From Demequina pelophila (lineage in GTDB: Bacteria > Actinomycetota > Actinomycetes > Actinomycetales > Demequinaceae): 64,000 nucleotides of DNA. The DNA lies in NCBI RefSeq assembly GCF_000971175.1, contig NZ_BBLY01000005.1, positions 186,001 to 250,000 of the forward strand. The letters are read 5' to 3'. Below the pieces are notes generated by a model, which saw only the letters and a list, made by a program, of their open reading frames with translations, was not told the origin of the DNA and made no database searches. This document shows, one piece after another, positions 19,605 to 28,532 of the stretch. Each line of letters begins with the position of its first letter. Positions within the stretch are counted from its first letter, which is position 1. The translations under genes were made by a program, and so were the position numbers.

Positions 19605-20777
19605 TTACTGCGCCGCGGCGGCGAGCTCGGCGGCCTTGGCCGCGGCGCCGTCCATGGTCTCTTCGATGGTCACGAGCGGGTGGTTGGCGGCCGCGAGGAT
19701 CGCGCGGCCCTCCTCGACCGCGTTGCCGTCGAGGCGGACCACGAGCGGCTTGGAGGCCTCGTCGCCCAGCGCCTTCAGCGCGCCGACGATGCCGTCCGCG
19801 ACCGCGATGCAGGAGGTGATGCCGCCGAACACGTTGACGAACACGGACTTGACCTGCGGGTCGTGGAGGATGACGTCGAGGCCGTTGGCCATCACCTCGG
19901 CCGAGGCGCCGCCGCCGATGTCGAGGAAGTTCGCCGGCTTCTGGCCGCCGAAGCGCTCGCCCGCGTACGCGACCACGTCGAGCGTCGACATGACGAGGCC
20001 CGCGCCGTTGCCGATGATCCCCACGGAGCCGTCGAGCTTCACGTAGTTGAGGTTCATGTGCTTGGCCTTGGCCTCGAGGGGGTCCGCGGCGGACTTGTCC
20101 TCGAGCGCCGCGTGGTCCTCGTGACGGAACGCCGCGTTCTCGTCGAGCGTGACCTTGCCGTCGAGCGCGACGATCGCGCCGTCCTCGGTGCGGACCAGCG
20201 GGTTGACCTCGACGAGGGTGGCGTCCTCGTTCTTGTACACGCCCCACAGCTTCTGGATGACGTCCGCGACCTGCTCGCGCAGCTCCTCGGGGAAGTTCGC
20301 GGCCGCGACGATCTCCTGGGCCTTGGCGGCGTCGATGCCCACGAGCGGGTCCACCGCGACGCGTGCGAGCGCGTCGGGGCGCTCGACCGCGAGCTGCTCG
20401 ATCTCCATGCCGCCCTCGACCGAGCACATGGCCAGGTAGCGGCGCTCGGCGCGGTCGAGCAGGACGGAGAAGTAGAACTCCTCCGCGATCGCGGCGCCCG
20501 CCGCGATCATCACGCGGTGCACCGTGTGACCCTTGATGTCCATGCCCAGGATCGCCTCGGCATGACGCTCGGCCTCCTCGGGGGACTTCGCGAGCTTGAC
20601 GCCGCCGGCCTTGCCGCGGCCTCCGGTCTTCACCTGGGCCTTGACGACGACCACGCCGCCGCCCAGCTTCTCGGCCGCGGCTCGCGCCTCGGCGGGGGTG
20701 GTGGCGACGATGCCGGGCAGCACGGGCACGCCGTGCTTCTCGAACATGTCGCGCGCCTGGTACTCGTACAGATCCAT
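19605..20777 (-). CDS. sucC: succinyl-CoA synthetase beta subunit
   Basis: The ATP-grasp subunit carrying the nucleotide and succinate sites; 390 residues, normal length. Signs are '[22 protein letters not shown]', '[19 protein letters not shown]', '[29 protein letters not shown]' and '[16 protein letters not shown]'. A -10 hexamer TAGGCT (20844-20839) and the palindrome GGGACCATGGTCCC (20864-20877) lie upstream, giving a 5' leader of about 55 bases. Confidence 0.96.
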   Translation of the reverse strand: MDLYEYQARDMFEKHGVPVLPGIVATTPAEARAAAEKLGGGVVVVKAQVKTGGRGKAGGVKLAKSPEEAERHAEAILGMDIKGHTVHRVMIAAGAAIAEEFYFSVLLDRAERRYLAMCSVEGGMEIEQLAVERPDALARVAVDPLVGIDAAKAQEIVAAANFPEELREQVADVIQKLWGVYKNEDATLVEVNPLVRTEDGAIVALDGKVTLDENAAFRHEDHAALEDKSAADPLEAKAKHMNLNYVKLDGSVGIIGNGAGLVMSTLDVVAYAGERFGGQKPANFLDIGGGASAEVMANGLDVILHDPQVKSVFVNVFGGITSCIAVADGIVGALKALGDEASKPLVVRLDGNAVEEGRAILAAANHPLVTIEETMDGAAAKAAELAAAAQ

Positions 20778-20838
20778 GCACAGTCCTCACGCGTCGCGCG
20801 CGCCGGCTCTGGCACGCGATGTCCATTGGTGCAGGGCC

Positions 20839-20844
20839 AGCCTA
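20839..20844 (-). promoter_or_regulatory. sucC -10 box TAGGCT
   Basis: TAGGCT on the minus strand, about 60 bases before the sucC ATG. Confidence 0.5.
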
Positions 20845-20863
20845 CAGACGCGGAGCACCCTCC

Positions 20864-20877
20864 GGGACCATGGTCCC
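20864..20877. promoter_or_regulatory. DosR-like box upstream of sucC
   Basis: Perfect palindrome GGGACCATGGTCCC; its centre lies about 38 bases upstream of the transcription start expected from the TAGGCT box. Confidence 0.5.
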
Positions 20878-20901
20878 GCTAAATGTCGCCAAAATTGTCG
20901 C

Positions 20902-20940
20902 CAAAAACGCCGCGGCGCCCCGGGAATCCCCGGGGCGCCG
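20902..20940 (-). terminator. rho-independent terminator of ldh
   Basis: Perfect 12-base stem CGGCGCCCCGGG / CCCGGGGCGCCG (20913-20924, 20929-20940). On the minus strand it is followed by TTTTT (20906-20902), one of the few classical T-tract terminators in the window. Confidence 0.85.
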
Positions 20941-20961
20941 CCGCACGTGCTCGCGGGAGCG

Positions 20962-21915
20962 TCAGCCGACGCCGAACCGCTCCGCGGTGGCGCGGATGGC
21001 GCGCGCGGAGGCCTCGAGCGCGGCGCTCTCCTCGTCGGTCATGTTGACCATGGCGTGGTTCTCGACGCCGTTGCGGCCGATCACGGCGGGCAGCGACATG
21101 CACACCTCGCCCACGCCGGGGTAGTCGATCAGGGTCGACACGGGCAGGATGTGGCGCTGGTCGTTGAGGACCGCCTCCACGATGCGCGCGCCGGCCGCGC
21201 CCACCGCGTAGTTGGTGGCGCCCTTGCCCTCGATGATCGTGTACGCGGACCGCATGACGTCGTGGTGGATGCGCTCGCGCACCTCCTCGGTCATGACGAC
21301 GTTGCCGTCGCGGCCCGTCCACTGGGTCAGCGGCAGCCCGCCGATGGTCGCGGAGGACCACAGCGCCACCTCGGAGTCGCCGTGCTCGCCGGCAATGTAC
21401 GCGTGCACGTTGCGCACGGCCACGTCGCACTCCGCGGCGACCTGGTGGCGCAGTCGCGAGGTGTCGAGCACCGTGCCCGAACCGAACATGCGATCGGGAG
21501 CCATGCCCGACTTCTTGATCGCGGCGAGCGTCACCACGTCGACCGGGTTGGTGACGAGGATGTAGATCGCATTCGGCGCCACGTCGATGAGCGGAGGCAT
21601 CACCTTGTCCATCAGCGAGATGGTCGCCTCGGCGAGGTCCATGCGCGTCTGGCCGGGCTGCTGCTTGGCGCCCGCGGTGACGACCACCACGTCCGAGCCC
21701 TCGACCACGCCCACGTCGTTCGAGCCGAGGACGGTGGCCTCCTTCATGAACTGGATGCCCTGGGCGAGGTCGAGCGCCTCGGCCTCGACCTTCGCCTTGT
21801 TGATGTCGTACAGCGCGACCGTGCGGGCGAAGCCGCGCATGAGGCCCGCGTACGCGAGCGTCGAGCCCACGGCTCCCGCTCCGACGATCGACACCTTCGA
21901 GGTCCTGGTCTCCAC
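20962..21915 (-). CDS. ldh: L-lactate dehydrogenase
   Basis: Reduces pyruvate to L-lactate with NADH. The 317 residues begin 'KVSIVGAGAVGSTLAYAG'; the substrate-specificity loop 'AGAKQQPGQTRMDL' has Gln where malate dehydrogenases have Arg, favouring lactate, and the catalytic His is in 'YIAGEHGDSEV'. GTG 21915 was chosen because an AGGAG lies just upstream and family members start here; a further upstream in-frame start would add 17 Arg-rich residues. A TAGGCT box at 21980-21975 fits a leader of roughly 50 bases. Confidence 0.92.
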   Translation of the reverse strand: METRTSKVSIVGAGAVGSTLAYAGLMRGFARTVALYDINKAKVEAEALDLAQGIQFMKEATVLGSNDVGVVEGSDVVVVTAGAKQQPGQTRMDLAEATISLMDKVMPPLIDVAPNAIYILVTNPVDVVTLAAIKKSGMAPDRMFGSGTVLDTSRLRHQVAAECDVAVRNVHAYIAGEHGDSEVALWSSATIGGLPLTQWTGRDGNVVMTEEVRERIHHDVMRSAYTIIEGKGATNYAVGAAGARIVEAVLNDQRHILPVSTLIDYPGVGEVCMSLPAVIGRNGVENHAMVNMTDEESAALEASARAIRATAERFGVG

Positions 21916-21974
21916 GGCTGCTCTCCTCTCGCGGCCGGCGCGTGCGCGCCGGAAGTCTGTGACCACCAGGGCCG

Positions 21975-21980
21975 AGCCTA
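21975..21980 (-). promoter_or_regulatory. ldh -10 box TAGGCT
   Basis: TAGGCT on the minus strand, about 60 bases upstream of the GTG start of ldh. Confidence 0.45.
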
Positions 21981-21990
21981 TCCGCGCACG

Positions 21991-22323
21991 TCAGCCCTGC
22001 GCGAGGCCAGGCAGCGTCACGAACCCGGCGATCGCGAGGGCGACCAGGGCCCCGGCCAGCAGCGCGAGCGGGAGCCCGTCGTGGGCGAGGACGCCGCGGT
22101 CGACCAGGTGGCGGTGCGCGCGCCGGTAGCGGCGCGCGGCGAACAGGTACGCGGCGCCCGCGAGCGCGAGGCCCAGCAGCCCCGCCACGACCGCGGGCAC
22201 GCCCACGACCGTGCCGCCGTAGCGGGCTGCCGCGGCCCCGCCCACCCCGATCGCGAGGCACGTCCGGCGCCACGCGAGCAGCGTGCGCTCGGGCTGCATC
22301 CCCGCGTCGAACAGCTCGCTCAT
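21991..22323 (-). CDS. DUF202 membrane protein
   Basis: A 110-residue protein with the DUF202 opening 'PERTLLAWRRTCLAIG' followed by three hydrophobic segments. Its ATG overlaps the stop of the neighbouring DUF202 gene as ATGA, so the two are translated as a pair. Two-gene DUF202 pairs are common in actinobacteria; function unknown. Confidence 0.8.
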   Translation of the reverse strand: MSELFDAGMQPERTLLAWRRTCLAIGVGGAAAARYGGTVVGVPAVVAGLLGLALAGAAYLFAARRYRRAHRHLVDRGVLAHDGLPLALLAGALVALAIAGFVTLPGLAQG

Positions 22324-22715
22324 CGCGTCGCGAGGCCCACCGCGAGCGCGATCATCACGGCGATGAGTCCCACCACGAGGACGGGCCCGATCGCCGGCGG
22401 CGCCAGGGGGCGCTCCTCGCGCATGGCGCGCTCGCTGCGCATCCATCCGAGCCAGGCCTGGACGGCCGCCGCGAGCCCGAGCGCGAGCAGGGCGCCCGCC
22501 GCGACGATGCGCAGCGTCTCGTCGATGGGCACGGAGAACGCCTCGAGCGCGAGCCCGCCCGCCATCAGCGCGAGCGAGGTGCGGATCCACGCGAGGAACG
22601 TGCGCTCGTTCGCGAGCGAGAAGCGCGCGTCCGGCTCCGTGCCGTGCGCGTACACCCCGCGCGGGAAGCGTCGGTCCGGGGACGATGCGGGGGCCGGCTT
22701 CTCAGCAGGGGTCAT
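22320..22715 (-). CDS. DUF202 / YidH-like membrane protein
   Basis: A 131-residue member with 'FSLANERTFLAWIRTSLALMAGGLALEAF', the characteristic YidH/DUF202 helix, two further membrane segments and a hydrophilic N-terminal 30 residues. First gene of the DUF202 pair. A TAGGCT hexamer ends exactly six bases before the ATG, suggesting a leaderless mRNA, although the spacer GGAGGC also resembles a ribosome-binding site. Confidence 0.85.
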   Translation of the reverse strand: MTPAEKPAPASSPDRRFPRGVYAHGTEPDARFSLANERTFLAWIRTSLALMAGGLALEAFSVPIDETLRIVAAGALLALGLAAAVQAWLGWMRSERAMREERPLAPPAIGPVLVVGLIAVMIALAVGLATR

Positions 22716-22721
22716 GCCTCC

Positions 22722-22727
22722 AGCCTA
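22722..22727 (-). promoter_or_regulatory. leaderless -10 box TAGGCT for DUF202 pair
   Basis: TAGGCT-N6-ATG. The spacer contains GGAGG, so either leaderless or leadered initiation is possible. Confidence 0.5.
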
Positions 22728-22728
22728 G

Positions 22729-22750
22729 GCGGGGCCCGACGGGACCCCGC
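22729..22750 (-). terminator. pcrA terminator hairpin
   Basis: A GCGGGGCCC / GGGACCCCGC stem just past the pcrA stop, abutting the promoter of the DUF202 pair. Confidence 0.55.
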
Positions 22751-22756
22751 CGCGCG

Positions 22757-25513
22757 CTACAGCTTGTCGAGGGAGTTGAAGCGCAGCACCAGCCGCTTGA
22801 CGTCGCCGCCGAAGTCGACCTTGACGACCGCGTTGCGGCCCGCACCCTCCGTGCCCACGACCTTGCCCATGCCGAACTTCTCGCTGAGCACCCGCTCGCC
22901 CACCGAGAAACCGATGTCGCCGCCCCCGCCGCCGGGCGGGCTCGGCGGGACGCGCCGGGTCTTGACAGCCCCGGCCCGCGCGTACGTGTTGCCGTCCTCG
23001 CGGTCCTGGCTGCCGCCGTAGCCGCCGCCCGAGCCGAATCCGCCACCGGACCCGTAGCCCTGGCCCGACCAGGCGCCCGAGCGGCCCGTGCCCCGGTCCG
23101 ACCTCGCCCGCAGCGAGGACATCGACGTGGCCGCCCGCGTCCACTCCATGAGCTCCGCGGGGATCTCCTCGACGAAGCGGCTGGCCCCGAAGTACTGCGG
23201 GGCGCCCCAGCTCGACCGCGCCTCCGCGCGCGTGAGGTAGAGCCGCTCGCGCGCGCGGGTGAGACCCACGTAGGCGAGGCGGCGCTCCTCCTCCATGTCC
23301 TTGAGGTCGCCCGACTCGATCGACCGCATGTGCGGGAACGTGCCGTCCTCCATGCCGGTCAGGAACACCACCGGGAACTCCAGGCCCTTCGCGGTGTGGA
23401 GCGTCATCATGGTGACCACGCCGCCGGTGCCGTCGGCGTCCGGGACCTGGTCCGCATCGGCCACCAGGGCCACCTTCTCGAGGAAGTCGGCGAGCGAGCC
23501 CTCGGGGTTCTCCTCCGAGAACTCACGGCCCACGGCCACGAGCTCCATGATGTTCTCGATGCGGCTCGCGTCCTGCGGGTCCTCGCTCGAGCGCAGGCTC
23601 GCGAGCAGGCCGGAGCGGTCCGCGATCGCGTCGAGCACGCCGGCGGGGCCGTTGTCGGCCGCGAGCGCGCGCAGGTCGTCCATGAGCCGCACGAAGTCCT
23701 CGATGGCGCGGCGCGAGCGGGCGGCGAGGCCCGCATCGTCCAGGCTCCGCAGCGCCGTGCCGAAGCTCGCCTCCGTGCCGGCGGCCACGAGCTCGCGGCG
23801 GACGGCCTCGATCGAGTCGACCGCCGTGTCGCCGATGCCGCGCTTGGGCACGTTGATGATGCGGCGGGTGGCCACGTCATCGTCCTCGTTCACCACGGCG
23901 GCGAGGTACGCGAGCATGTCCTTGATCTCCTTGCGCTCGTAGAAGCGCGTGCCGCCCACCACCTTGTAGGGGATCTCGGCCCGGATGAAGCGCTCCTCGA
24001 TCGCGCGGGACTGGGCGTTCGCGCGGTACATGATCGCGACGTCCGCGGGGCTCACGCCGTCCTCGTCGATGAGCCGGCGGATCTCCTTGGCGATGTACTG
24101 GGCCTCGTCCTGCTCGGTGTCCGCGGCGTGGCCCAGAATCTTGGCGCCCGCGCCGGAGTCGGTCCAGAGGTTCTTGGGGCGGCGGTCGGAGTTGTTCTTG
24201 ATGACCGCGTTCGCGGCGGAGAGGATGTTCTGGGTCGAGCGGTAGTTCTGCTCGAGGCGCACCAGGTGGGCGTCCGGGTAGTCCTTCTCGAACTCCATGA
24301 TGTTGCGGATGGTTGCGCCGCGGAAGGCATAGATCGACTGGTCGGCGTCGCCCACCACGGTGAGCTCGCTGGCGGGCAGGCTCGCGTCGCCCTCCTCGCC
24401 CACGAGCTCGCGCACCAGCACGTACTGCGCGTGGTTGGTGTCCTGGTACTCGTCGACCAGCACGTGGCGGAAGCGCGCCCGGTAGTCGCGCGCCACCTCG
24501 GGGTGGCCCTGCATGAGCTTCACCGTCTTGACGATGATGTCGTCGAAGTCGACCGCGTTGGCCGCCTCGAGGCGCCGCTGGTAGAGCGGGTAGGCGGTCG
24601 CGGCGGCGTGCTCGATCGAGAACTTGGACGCCATCTGCGCGCCCGCGAGCGCGACCTCGGGGTCGATCAGCTCGTCCTTGAACTTGCCGATGCGTCCCAG
24701 GATCGCCTTGGGCGTGAACTTCTTGGGGTCGAGGTTCAGCTCCTTCATGACCAGCTTCATGAGGTTGACCGAGTCCGACGTGTCGTAGATCGAGAAGCTG
24801 GAGCTCAGGCCCGCGCGCTCGTGGTCGCGGCGCAGGATGCGCACGCACGCGCTGTGGAAGGTCGCGACCCACATGCCACGCGCCTCGGGACCCACGAGCG
24901 CCTCGACGCGCTCACGCATCTCCGCCGCGGCCTTGTTGGTGAAGGTGATCGCCAGGATCTGGTGGGGGCGCGCGCGGCCCGACTCGAGCAGGTGCGCGAT
25001 GCGGTGCGTGAGGACGCGGGTCTTGCCCGATCCGGCGCCCGCCATGATGAGCAGCGCCTGACCCTGGTGGAGGACGGCCTCGGCCTGGGGCGGGTTGAGG
25101 CCCTCGACCAGCGAGGACGCGCCGCGGCCGGGGCGGTTCGCGGCGGGTGCGGTCGCGCGCGGCGCGACGGGCGTCGCCGCGCCGAACCAGGCCTCGTCGG
25201 AGGCGCCGCCGTGCGCGATGGCCGCACCGTCGGCCGGGGGCGTCCATGCGCCCTCGGGCTCGGACTCCTCCTCGGGCCAGGGCTCCGGGTCCGGCTCGGG
25301 CCAGGGCTCGGGCTCCGTCGGCGCGGGCTCGGCCTGCTCGGGTTCCGTGGGCGCCGACCCCGCGGGCTTGGAATCTGCGGCTTCCGACCCCGCGGGCGCG
25401 ACCCCGTCCGCGAACCACGGGTCCGGCTCGGGCGCCCCCGGTTCCGGGGCGGCAGGCTTGGCGGGCTTGGGCTCGCTGGGGACCGAGCCGTCGAGATCGA
25501 AGAGCGCATCCAT
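22757..25513 (-). CDS. pcrA: ATP-dependent DNA helicase PcrA/UvrD
   Basis: A 918-residue superfamily 1A 3'-5' helicase for repair and replication-conflict resolution. Motifs run in order: Q-like 'GLNPPQAEAV', Walker A 'AGAGSGKTRVLTHRI', 'DEYQDTNHAQY', 'VGDADQSIYAFRGA', 'LEQNYRSTQNIL', 'MTLHTAKGLEFPVVF', 'RLAYVGLTRAR'. The C-terminal ~50 residues ('FGMGKVVGTEGAGRNAVVKVDF') are the Tudor-like domain that contacts RNA polymerase in PcrA. Residues 1-135 are an acidic extension rich in Pro, Glu and Trp with imperfect EPEPWPE-type repeats, not needed for helicase activity in homologues. A TAGAAT box nine bases before the ATG suggests a very short leader. Confidence 0.94.
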   Translation of the reverse strand: MDALFDLDGSVPSEPKPAKPAAPEPGAPEPDPWFADGVAPAGSEAADSKPAGSAPTEPEQAEPAPTEPEPWPEPDPEPWPEEESEPEGAWTPPADGAAIAHGGASDEAWFGAATPVAPRATAPAANRPGRGASSLVEGLNPPQAEAVLHQGQALLIMAGAGSGKTRVLTHRIAHLLESGRARPHQILAITFTNKAAAEMRERVEALVGPEARGMWVATFHSACVRILRRDHERAGLSSSFSIYDTSDSVNLMKLVMKELNLDPKKFTPKAILGRIGKFKDELIDPEVALAGAQMASKFSIEHAAATAYPLYQRRLEAANAVDFDDIIVKTVKLMQGHPEVARDYRARFRHVLVDEYQDTNHAQYVLVRELVGEEGDASLPASELTVVGDADQSIYAFRGATIRNIMEFEKDYPDAHLVRLEQNYRSTQNILSAANAVIKNNSDRRPKNLWTDSGAGAKILGHAADTEQDEAQYIAKEIRRLIDEDGVSPADVAIMYRANAQSRAIEERFIRAEIPYKVVGGTRFYERKEIKDMLAYLAAVVNEDDDVATRRIINVPKRGIGDTAVDSIEAVRRELVAAGTEASFGTALRSLDDAGLAARSRRAIEDFVRLMDDLRALAADNGPAGVLDAIADRSGLLASLRSSEDPQDASRIENIMELVAVGREFSEENPEGSLADFLEKVALVADADQVPDADGTGGVVTMMTLHTAKGLEFPVVFLTGMEDGTFPHMRSIESGDLKDMEEERRLAYVGLTRARERLYLTRAEARSSWGAPQYFGASRFVEEIPAELMEWTRAATSMSSLRARSDRGTGRSGAWSGQGYGSGGGFGSGGGYGGSQDREDGNTYARAGAVKTRRVPPSPPGGGGGDIGFSVGERVLSEKFGMGKVVGTEGAGRNAVVKVDFGGDVKRLVLRFNSLDKL

Positions 25514-25522
25514 GACCGGACG

Positions 25523-25528
25523 ATTCTA
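25523..25528 (-). promoter_or_regulatory. pcrA -10 box TAGAAT
   Basis: TAGAAT on the minus strand with nine bases to the ATG; a start site two or three bases ahead of the start codon would be expected. Confidence 0.5.
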
Positions 25529-25571
25529 GGCGCTGCGGCCGACGCCCGCCCGGGCCCTCCACCGCGCCGCC

Positions 25572-25687
25572 TCACCTGTCCACACGGATTCTTCGCTGCT
25601 CCACACACGGCCCGGCGTGTCGGCGGCGTGTCGCACGGATATCAGCGTTTTCGCGCCGGATTCCGCCGGTCCTGTGTGGAGGGGTGA
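25572..25687. repeat. palindromic repeat family 2, copy 1
   Basis: An element of about 115 bases with outer arms TCACCTGTCCACAC / GTGTGGAGGGGTGA and an internal core CCCGGCGTGTCGGCGGCGTG then GATATCAGC. A second copy lies at 47080-47195, in which the two arm variants are exchanged. Confidence 0.85.
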
Positions 25688-25743
25688 CGCGCGGGCGAGG
25701 TCAGGACGCGCGGGCGAGGTCAGGACACGGCGGGCGGGGTCAG
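25686..25743. repeat. 19-base tandem repeat, three copies, spanning a stop codon
   Basis: Units GACGCGCGGGCGAGGTCAG at 25686-25704 and 25705-25723, and a variant at 25724-25743. The last holds the stop codon of the gene at 25740-26585. Confidence 0.88.
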
Positions 25744-26585
25744 ACCGTGACCGGAAGCGTGCCGTGGTGCTCGAGTGCCGTGAGCGCCTCGTCGGCGGCC
25801 CGGCGCACGCCCGCGTCGAGGTCCGCGTCCGCCATGGTCAGCAGGGCGCGCCACACGCGCCGGTCGGAGCGAGCCTTCCCGGCCCGTGCGAGCAGCCCGT
25901 GGCAGCGCGCGAAGGTGGCCCGCACCTCCGCCGCGGGGTCGGCGGCAAAGCCGTCGAGGTGCGGCGCGAGCACCGCGAGCATCGCGAGCGCGGCCTCGCC
26001 CAGGTCGGCCTGGGAGTCGGCCTCCGAACCGGCACCGCGAACGGGCGCGGCAGGACGCGAAGCCGCCGTCGCATCGTCCCTGGTCGCGGGGCCGGATTCC
26101 GGCGCGGGCTCGGAAACCGGCGGAGGCGTCGCATCGGCGCGGCCATCCGGAAGGACGGCGACGCTCGGCACCTCGTCGGTCACTGCCTCCTGGGGCTCCG
26201 AGGCGTCCTCCGCCGCGAGCACGCCGTCACGCGGCAGCTCGAGCGGTGCGAGCACAGGCTCCCATGCATGCCCGGTGACGGACTCCCGAGGCGTGGGCGA
26301 GGTGTCGGTCTCGGCCTCGCGCACCGCGCGCATCGCGGCGCGGCCGGGCCGCTTGGGAAGGCCCGCGCCCGTGCGCTGGAGCGAGTCGACGTCGTAGGCC
26401 TCGGGGACGGGCATGGGCGGCCGCGTCTCGCGCAGCGGCGCCGCCGCTCGCTCCTCACGCCGGACGGCCCATGGCCGCTCGTTCCAGAACTCGTGCCCGC
26501 GCACCGCGGATCGCCCGTCGGCCGCGCCGACGGGCGGCATCGCCCCACCCTCGTCCGGGAGGTAGTGCTCCTCGTATGCCCCCAT
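25740..26585 (-). CDS. hypothetical protein, acidic/proline-rich with helical C-terminal domain
   Basis: A 281-residue protein I do not recognise. Residues 1-190 are low-complexity, rich in Pro, Ala, Glu and Arg, probably disordered. Residues ~195-275 look helical and resemble one or two HEAT-like units (LAMLAVLAPHLDGFAADPAAEVRATFARCHGLL, then a Leu-rich helix pair), but this is weak. No signal peptide or membrane segment. TAGTGT-N6-ATG upstream suggests a leaderless transcript. It lies between pcrA and the two-component system. Confidence 0.6.
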   Translation of the reverse strand: MGAYEEHYLPDEGGAMPPVGAADGRSAVRGHEFWNERPWAVRREERAAAPLRETRPPMPVPEAYDVDSLQRTGAGLPKRPGRAAMRAVREAETDTSPTPRESVTGHAWEPVLAPLELPRDGVLAAEDASEPQEAVTDEVPSVAVLPDGRADATPPPVSEPAPESGPATRDDATAASRPAAPVRGAGSEADSQADLGEAALAMLAVLAPHLDGFAADPAAEVRATFARCHGLLARAGKARSDRRVWRALLTMADADLDAGVRRAADEALTALEHHGTLPVTV

Positions 26586-26591
26586 AAGCGC

Positions 26592-26597
26592 ACACTA
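26592..26597 (-). promoter_or_regulatory. leaderless -10 box TAGTGT for the hypothetical gene
   Basis: TAGTGT-N6-ATG; no ribosome-binding site between the box and the start codon. Confidence 0.55.
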
Positions 26598-26712
26598 CGA
26601 CCGCCGCCCACCCCGCACAACCGTCAGTTCGCCAATCTATCAGGCACTTCGCTCGAATCGGCCAACAATTCGGGGCAAATCACCCCACCGCGGCGACCCC
26701 GTGTCGCGCAGG

Positions 26713-27363
26713 TCACACGATCCGTCGCTGCGCCGCCCAGTGCGCGAGCTCATGACGGTTCGACAGCTGCAGCTTGTGGAGCACCTTGCCCACGTGGGTC
26801 TCGACGGTCTTGATCGAGATGAAGAGCTTCTCGCCCACCTCGCGATAGGTGTAGCCGCGGGCGATCAGGCGCATCACCTCCTGCTCGCGTTCGGTGAGCT
26901 TGTCGAGGTCCTCGTCCGCCGCGGCGACCTCGCCGCCGGCCGCGCCGAACGCGTCGAGCACGAAGCCCGCGAGCCGCGGCGAGAACACCGCGTCACCGGT
27001 CGCGACGCGGCGCACGGCGTCGGACAGGTCGGGCCCGGAGATCGACTTGGTCACGTAGCCGCGCGCGCCGGCCCGGACGGTCGCGACCACGTCCTCCGCC
27101 GCATCGGACACGGACAGGGCGAGCACGCGGGGCGCCCCGGGACGATGCAGCACCTCCGCCAGCACGTCGAGCGCGCCTCCCCCGGTGCCTCCCGGGAGAT
27201 GGACGTCGAGGATCACCACCTGGGGCGCCTTCGCGCGGACCTCCGCGATCGCCGACTCGACGTCGCGCGCCTCGCCGATCACCTCGATGTCGTCGTCGAG
27301 GCTCTCGCGCACCCCCACCCGGATCACGTCGTGGTCGTCCACGATCACCACGGTCACGCTCAT
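26713..27363 (-). CDS. NarL/LuxR-family response regulator
   Basis: A 216-residue two-component regulator. The receiver domain (residues 1-120) has the acidic pocket 'VDDHD', phospho-acceptor Asp in 'VVILDVHLPGG' and Lys in 'GYVTKSIS'. The LuxR-type helix-turn-helix (about 145-210) reads 'LTEREQEVMRLIARGYTYREVGEKLFISIKTVETHV'. Its start overlaps the stop of the kinase gene by four bases, so it is the cognate partner. The recognition helix differs from that of DosR. Confidence 0.92.
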   Translation of the reverse strand: MSVTVVIVDDHDVIRVGVRESLDDDIEVIGEARDVESAIAEVRAKAPQVVILDVHLPGGTGGGALDVLAEVLHRPGAPRVLALSVSDAAEDVVATVRAGARGYVTKSISGPDLSDAVRRVATGDAVFSPRLAGFVLDAFGAAGGEVAAADEDLDKLTEREQEVMRLIARGYTYREVGEKLFISIKTVETHVGKVLHKLQLSNRHELAHWAAQRRIV

Positions 27364-28379
27364 CGTCCACCCTCCCTGGGCATCGTCACGGTCACCTCGG
27401 TGCGGCCACCCGGCCGCGAGCTCACGGTCGCCTCGCCGCCGTGGCGCGCGACGCGCCCCCGGATCGACTCGCGTATCCCCATCCGCTCGGCCGGCACGGC
27501 CGCGGGGTCGAACCCCGGCCCGCCGTCGCGCACGAACGCCTCGAAGACGCCCGGCGTCACCTCCGCGTAGACGGAGTAGGGACCGCGCGCGTGCCGGGCC
27601 GCGTTCGTCGTGGCCTCACGGACGGCCTGCACCGCCGCGGCGAGCTCGGGACTCGTGGGCGCGTCGCCCACGGTCACGACGTCGACCTCGACGGCGTACG
27701 CGTCCTCGACCTCCGCGACGGCGGCGGCCACCGCGGTCGAGACGGACTCGGTCGCCGTGCGACGGTCCTGGTAGAGGTAGGCGCGCAGGTCGCGCTCCTG
27801 CGCGCGGGCCAGCCGCGCGACCGCCTCCGGGTCGTGCGCGCGGGCGCGGATGAGCGTGAGCGTCTGCAGCACCGAGTCGTGCAGATGGGCCGCGATCTCG
27901 GCGCGCTCGAACTCGCGCACGCGCCGCTCGCGCTCCACCCGCACCTGGCGGATGAGCCGCAGCCACCACGGCGCGAGGAGCAGCGCGAAGCCCGCGACCA
28001 CCACGAGCGGCACGAGCAGGAGGCGCGCGACGGGGTCGAGCCCCGCATCGGCGGCCGCGAACGCCCACATCGCGACCACCGCGAGGGCGAGACCCGCGAT
28101 GACCCTGAGCCACACGTCGCGCCCGAACAGGCCGCCCACGTCGGGGCGGCGCGCATCGAGCTGGACCGCGTGCTCGAGCGGGCTCCAGACCAGCACCACG
28201 CCCATGACGAAGACCAGCAGCGGCAGCAGCCACCACGACAGGTGCGCCCAGTCGAGCCGTCGCATCAGCAGCGCGAACGCGGCCGCGAGCATCACCGCGC
28301 CGACGAGCGCGCGCCACCACTGCGACGCGGCGGGGCGCCGCTCGAGCGGGGCGGCCACACGGCCGGGCGAGGGGGTCAC
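27360..28379 (-). CDS. sensor histidine kinase (NarX/DesK-like, HisKA_3)
   Basis: Membrane sensor kinase of the pair. With GTG at 28379 it has 339 residues: four hydrophobic segments in the first 160, then the dimerisation/phospho-acceptor helix 'RAEIAAHLHDSVLQTLTLI' with its His, and the ATP-binding domain with 'EATTNAARHA' and 'VRDGGPGFDP'. The start is uncertain: an ATG at 28478 in frame would add 33 residues, but neither has a clear ribosome-binding site. It is divergent from the PspC-domain gene at 28533; in related actinobacteria PspC and kinase domains can be one protein. Confidence 0.85.
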   Translation of the reverse strand: MTPSPGRVAAPLERRPAASQWWRALVGAVMLAAAFALLMRRLDWAHLSWWLLPLLVFVMGVVLVWSPLEHAVQLDARRPDVGGLFGRDVWLRVIAGLALAVVAMWAFAAADAGLDPVARLLLVPLVVVAGFALLLAPWWLRLIRQVRVERERRVREFERAEIAAHLHDSVLQTLTLIRARAHDPEAVARLARAQERDLRAYLYQDRRTATESVSTAVAAAVAEVEDAYAVEVDVVTVGDAPTSPELAAAVQAVREATTNAARHARGPYSVYAEVTPGVFEAFVRDGGPGFDPAAVPAERMGIRESIRGRVARHGGEATVSSRPGGRTEVTVTMPREGGR

Positions 28380-28532
28380 GGTGACATCGTCACACAGGGG
28401 ACGGACGCGGGGCCTCGGCCCCGGGGACGATGCGAGGGTCGCCCGGATTTCAGGGTGCGGATCAGGGTCCTCCCTCATAGCCGGGCGGACGCGGCCGGAC
28501 CAGACTCGAAGGTGAGAGCAGAGGAGGACGCC

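Noticed and set aside
20962-21915. Second malate dehydrogenase
   Set aside because: The specificity loop has Gln rather than Arg, and the mdh gene is already at 10854; lactate dehydrogenase fits better.
22685-25687. 1000-codon open frame on the + strand opposite pcrA
   Set aside because: It is the complementary shadow of a clear helicase gene; its composition is low-complexity and it has no ribosome-binding site or recognisable domain.
26713-27363. Response regulator as the DosR that reads the GGGAC-N4-GTCCC boxes
   Set aside because: The recognition helix reads like generic NarL/LiaR regulators and lacks the DosR-type residues; its likely target is the divergent PspC gene.
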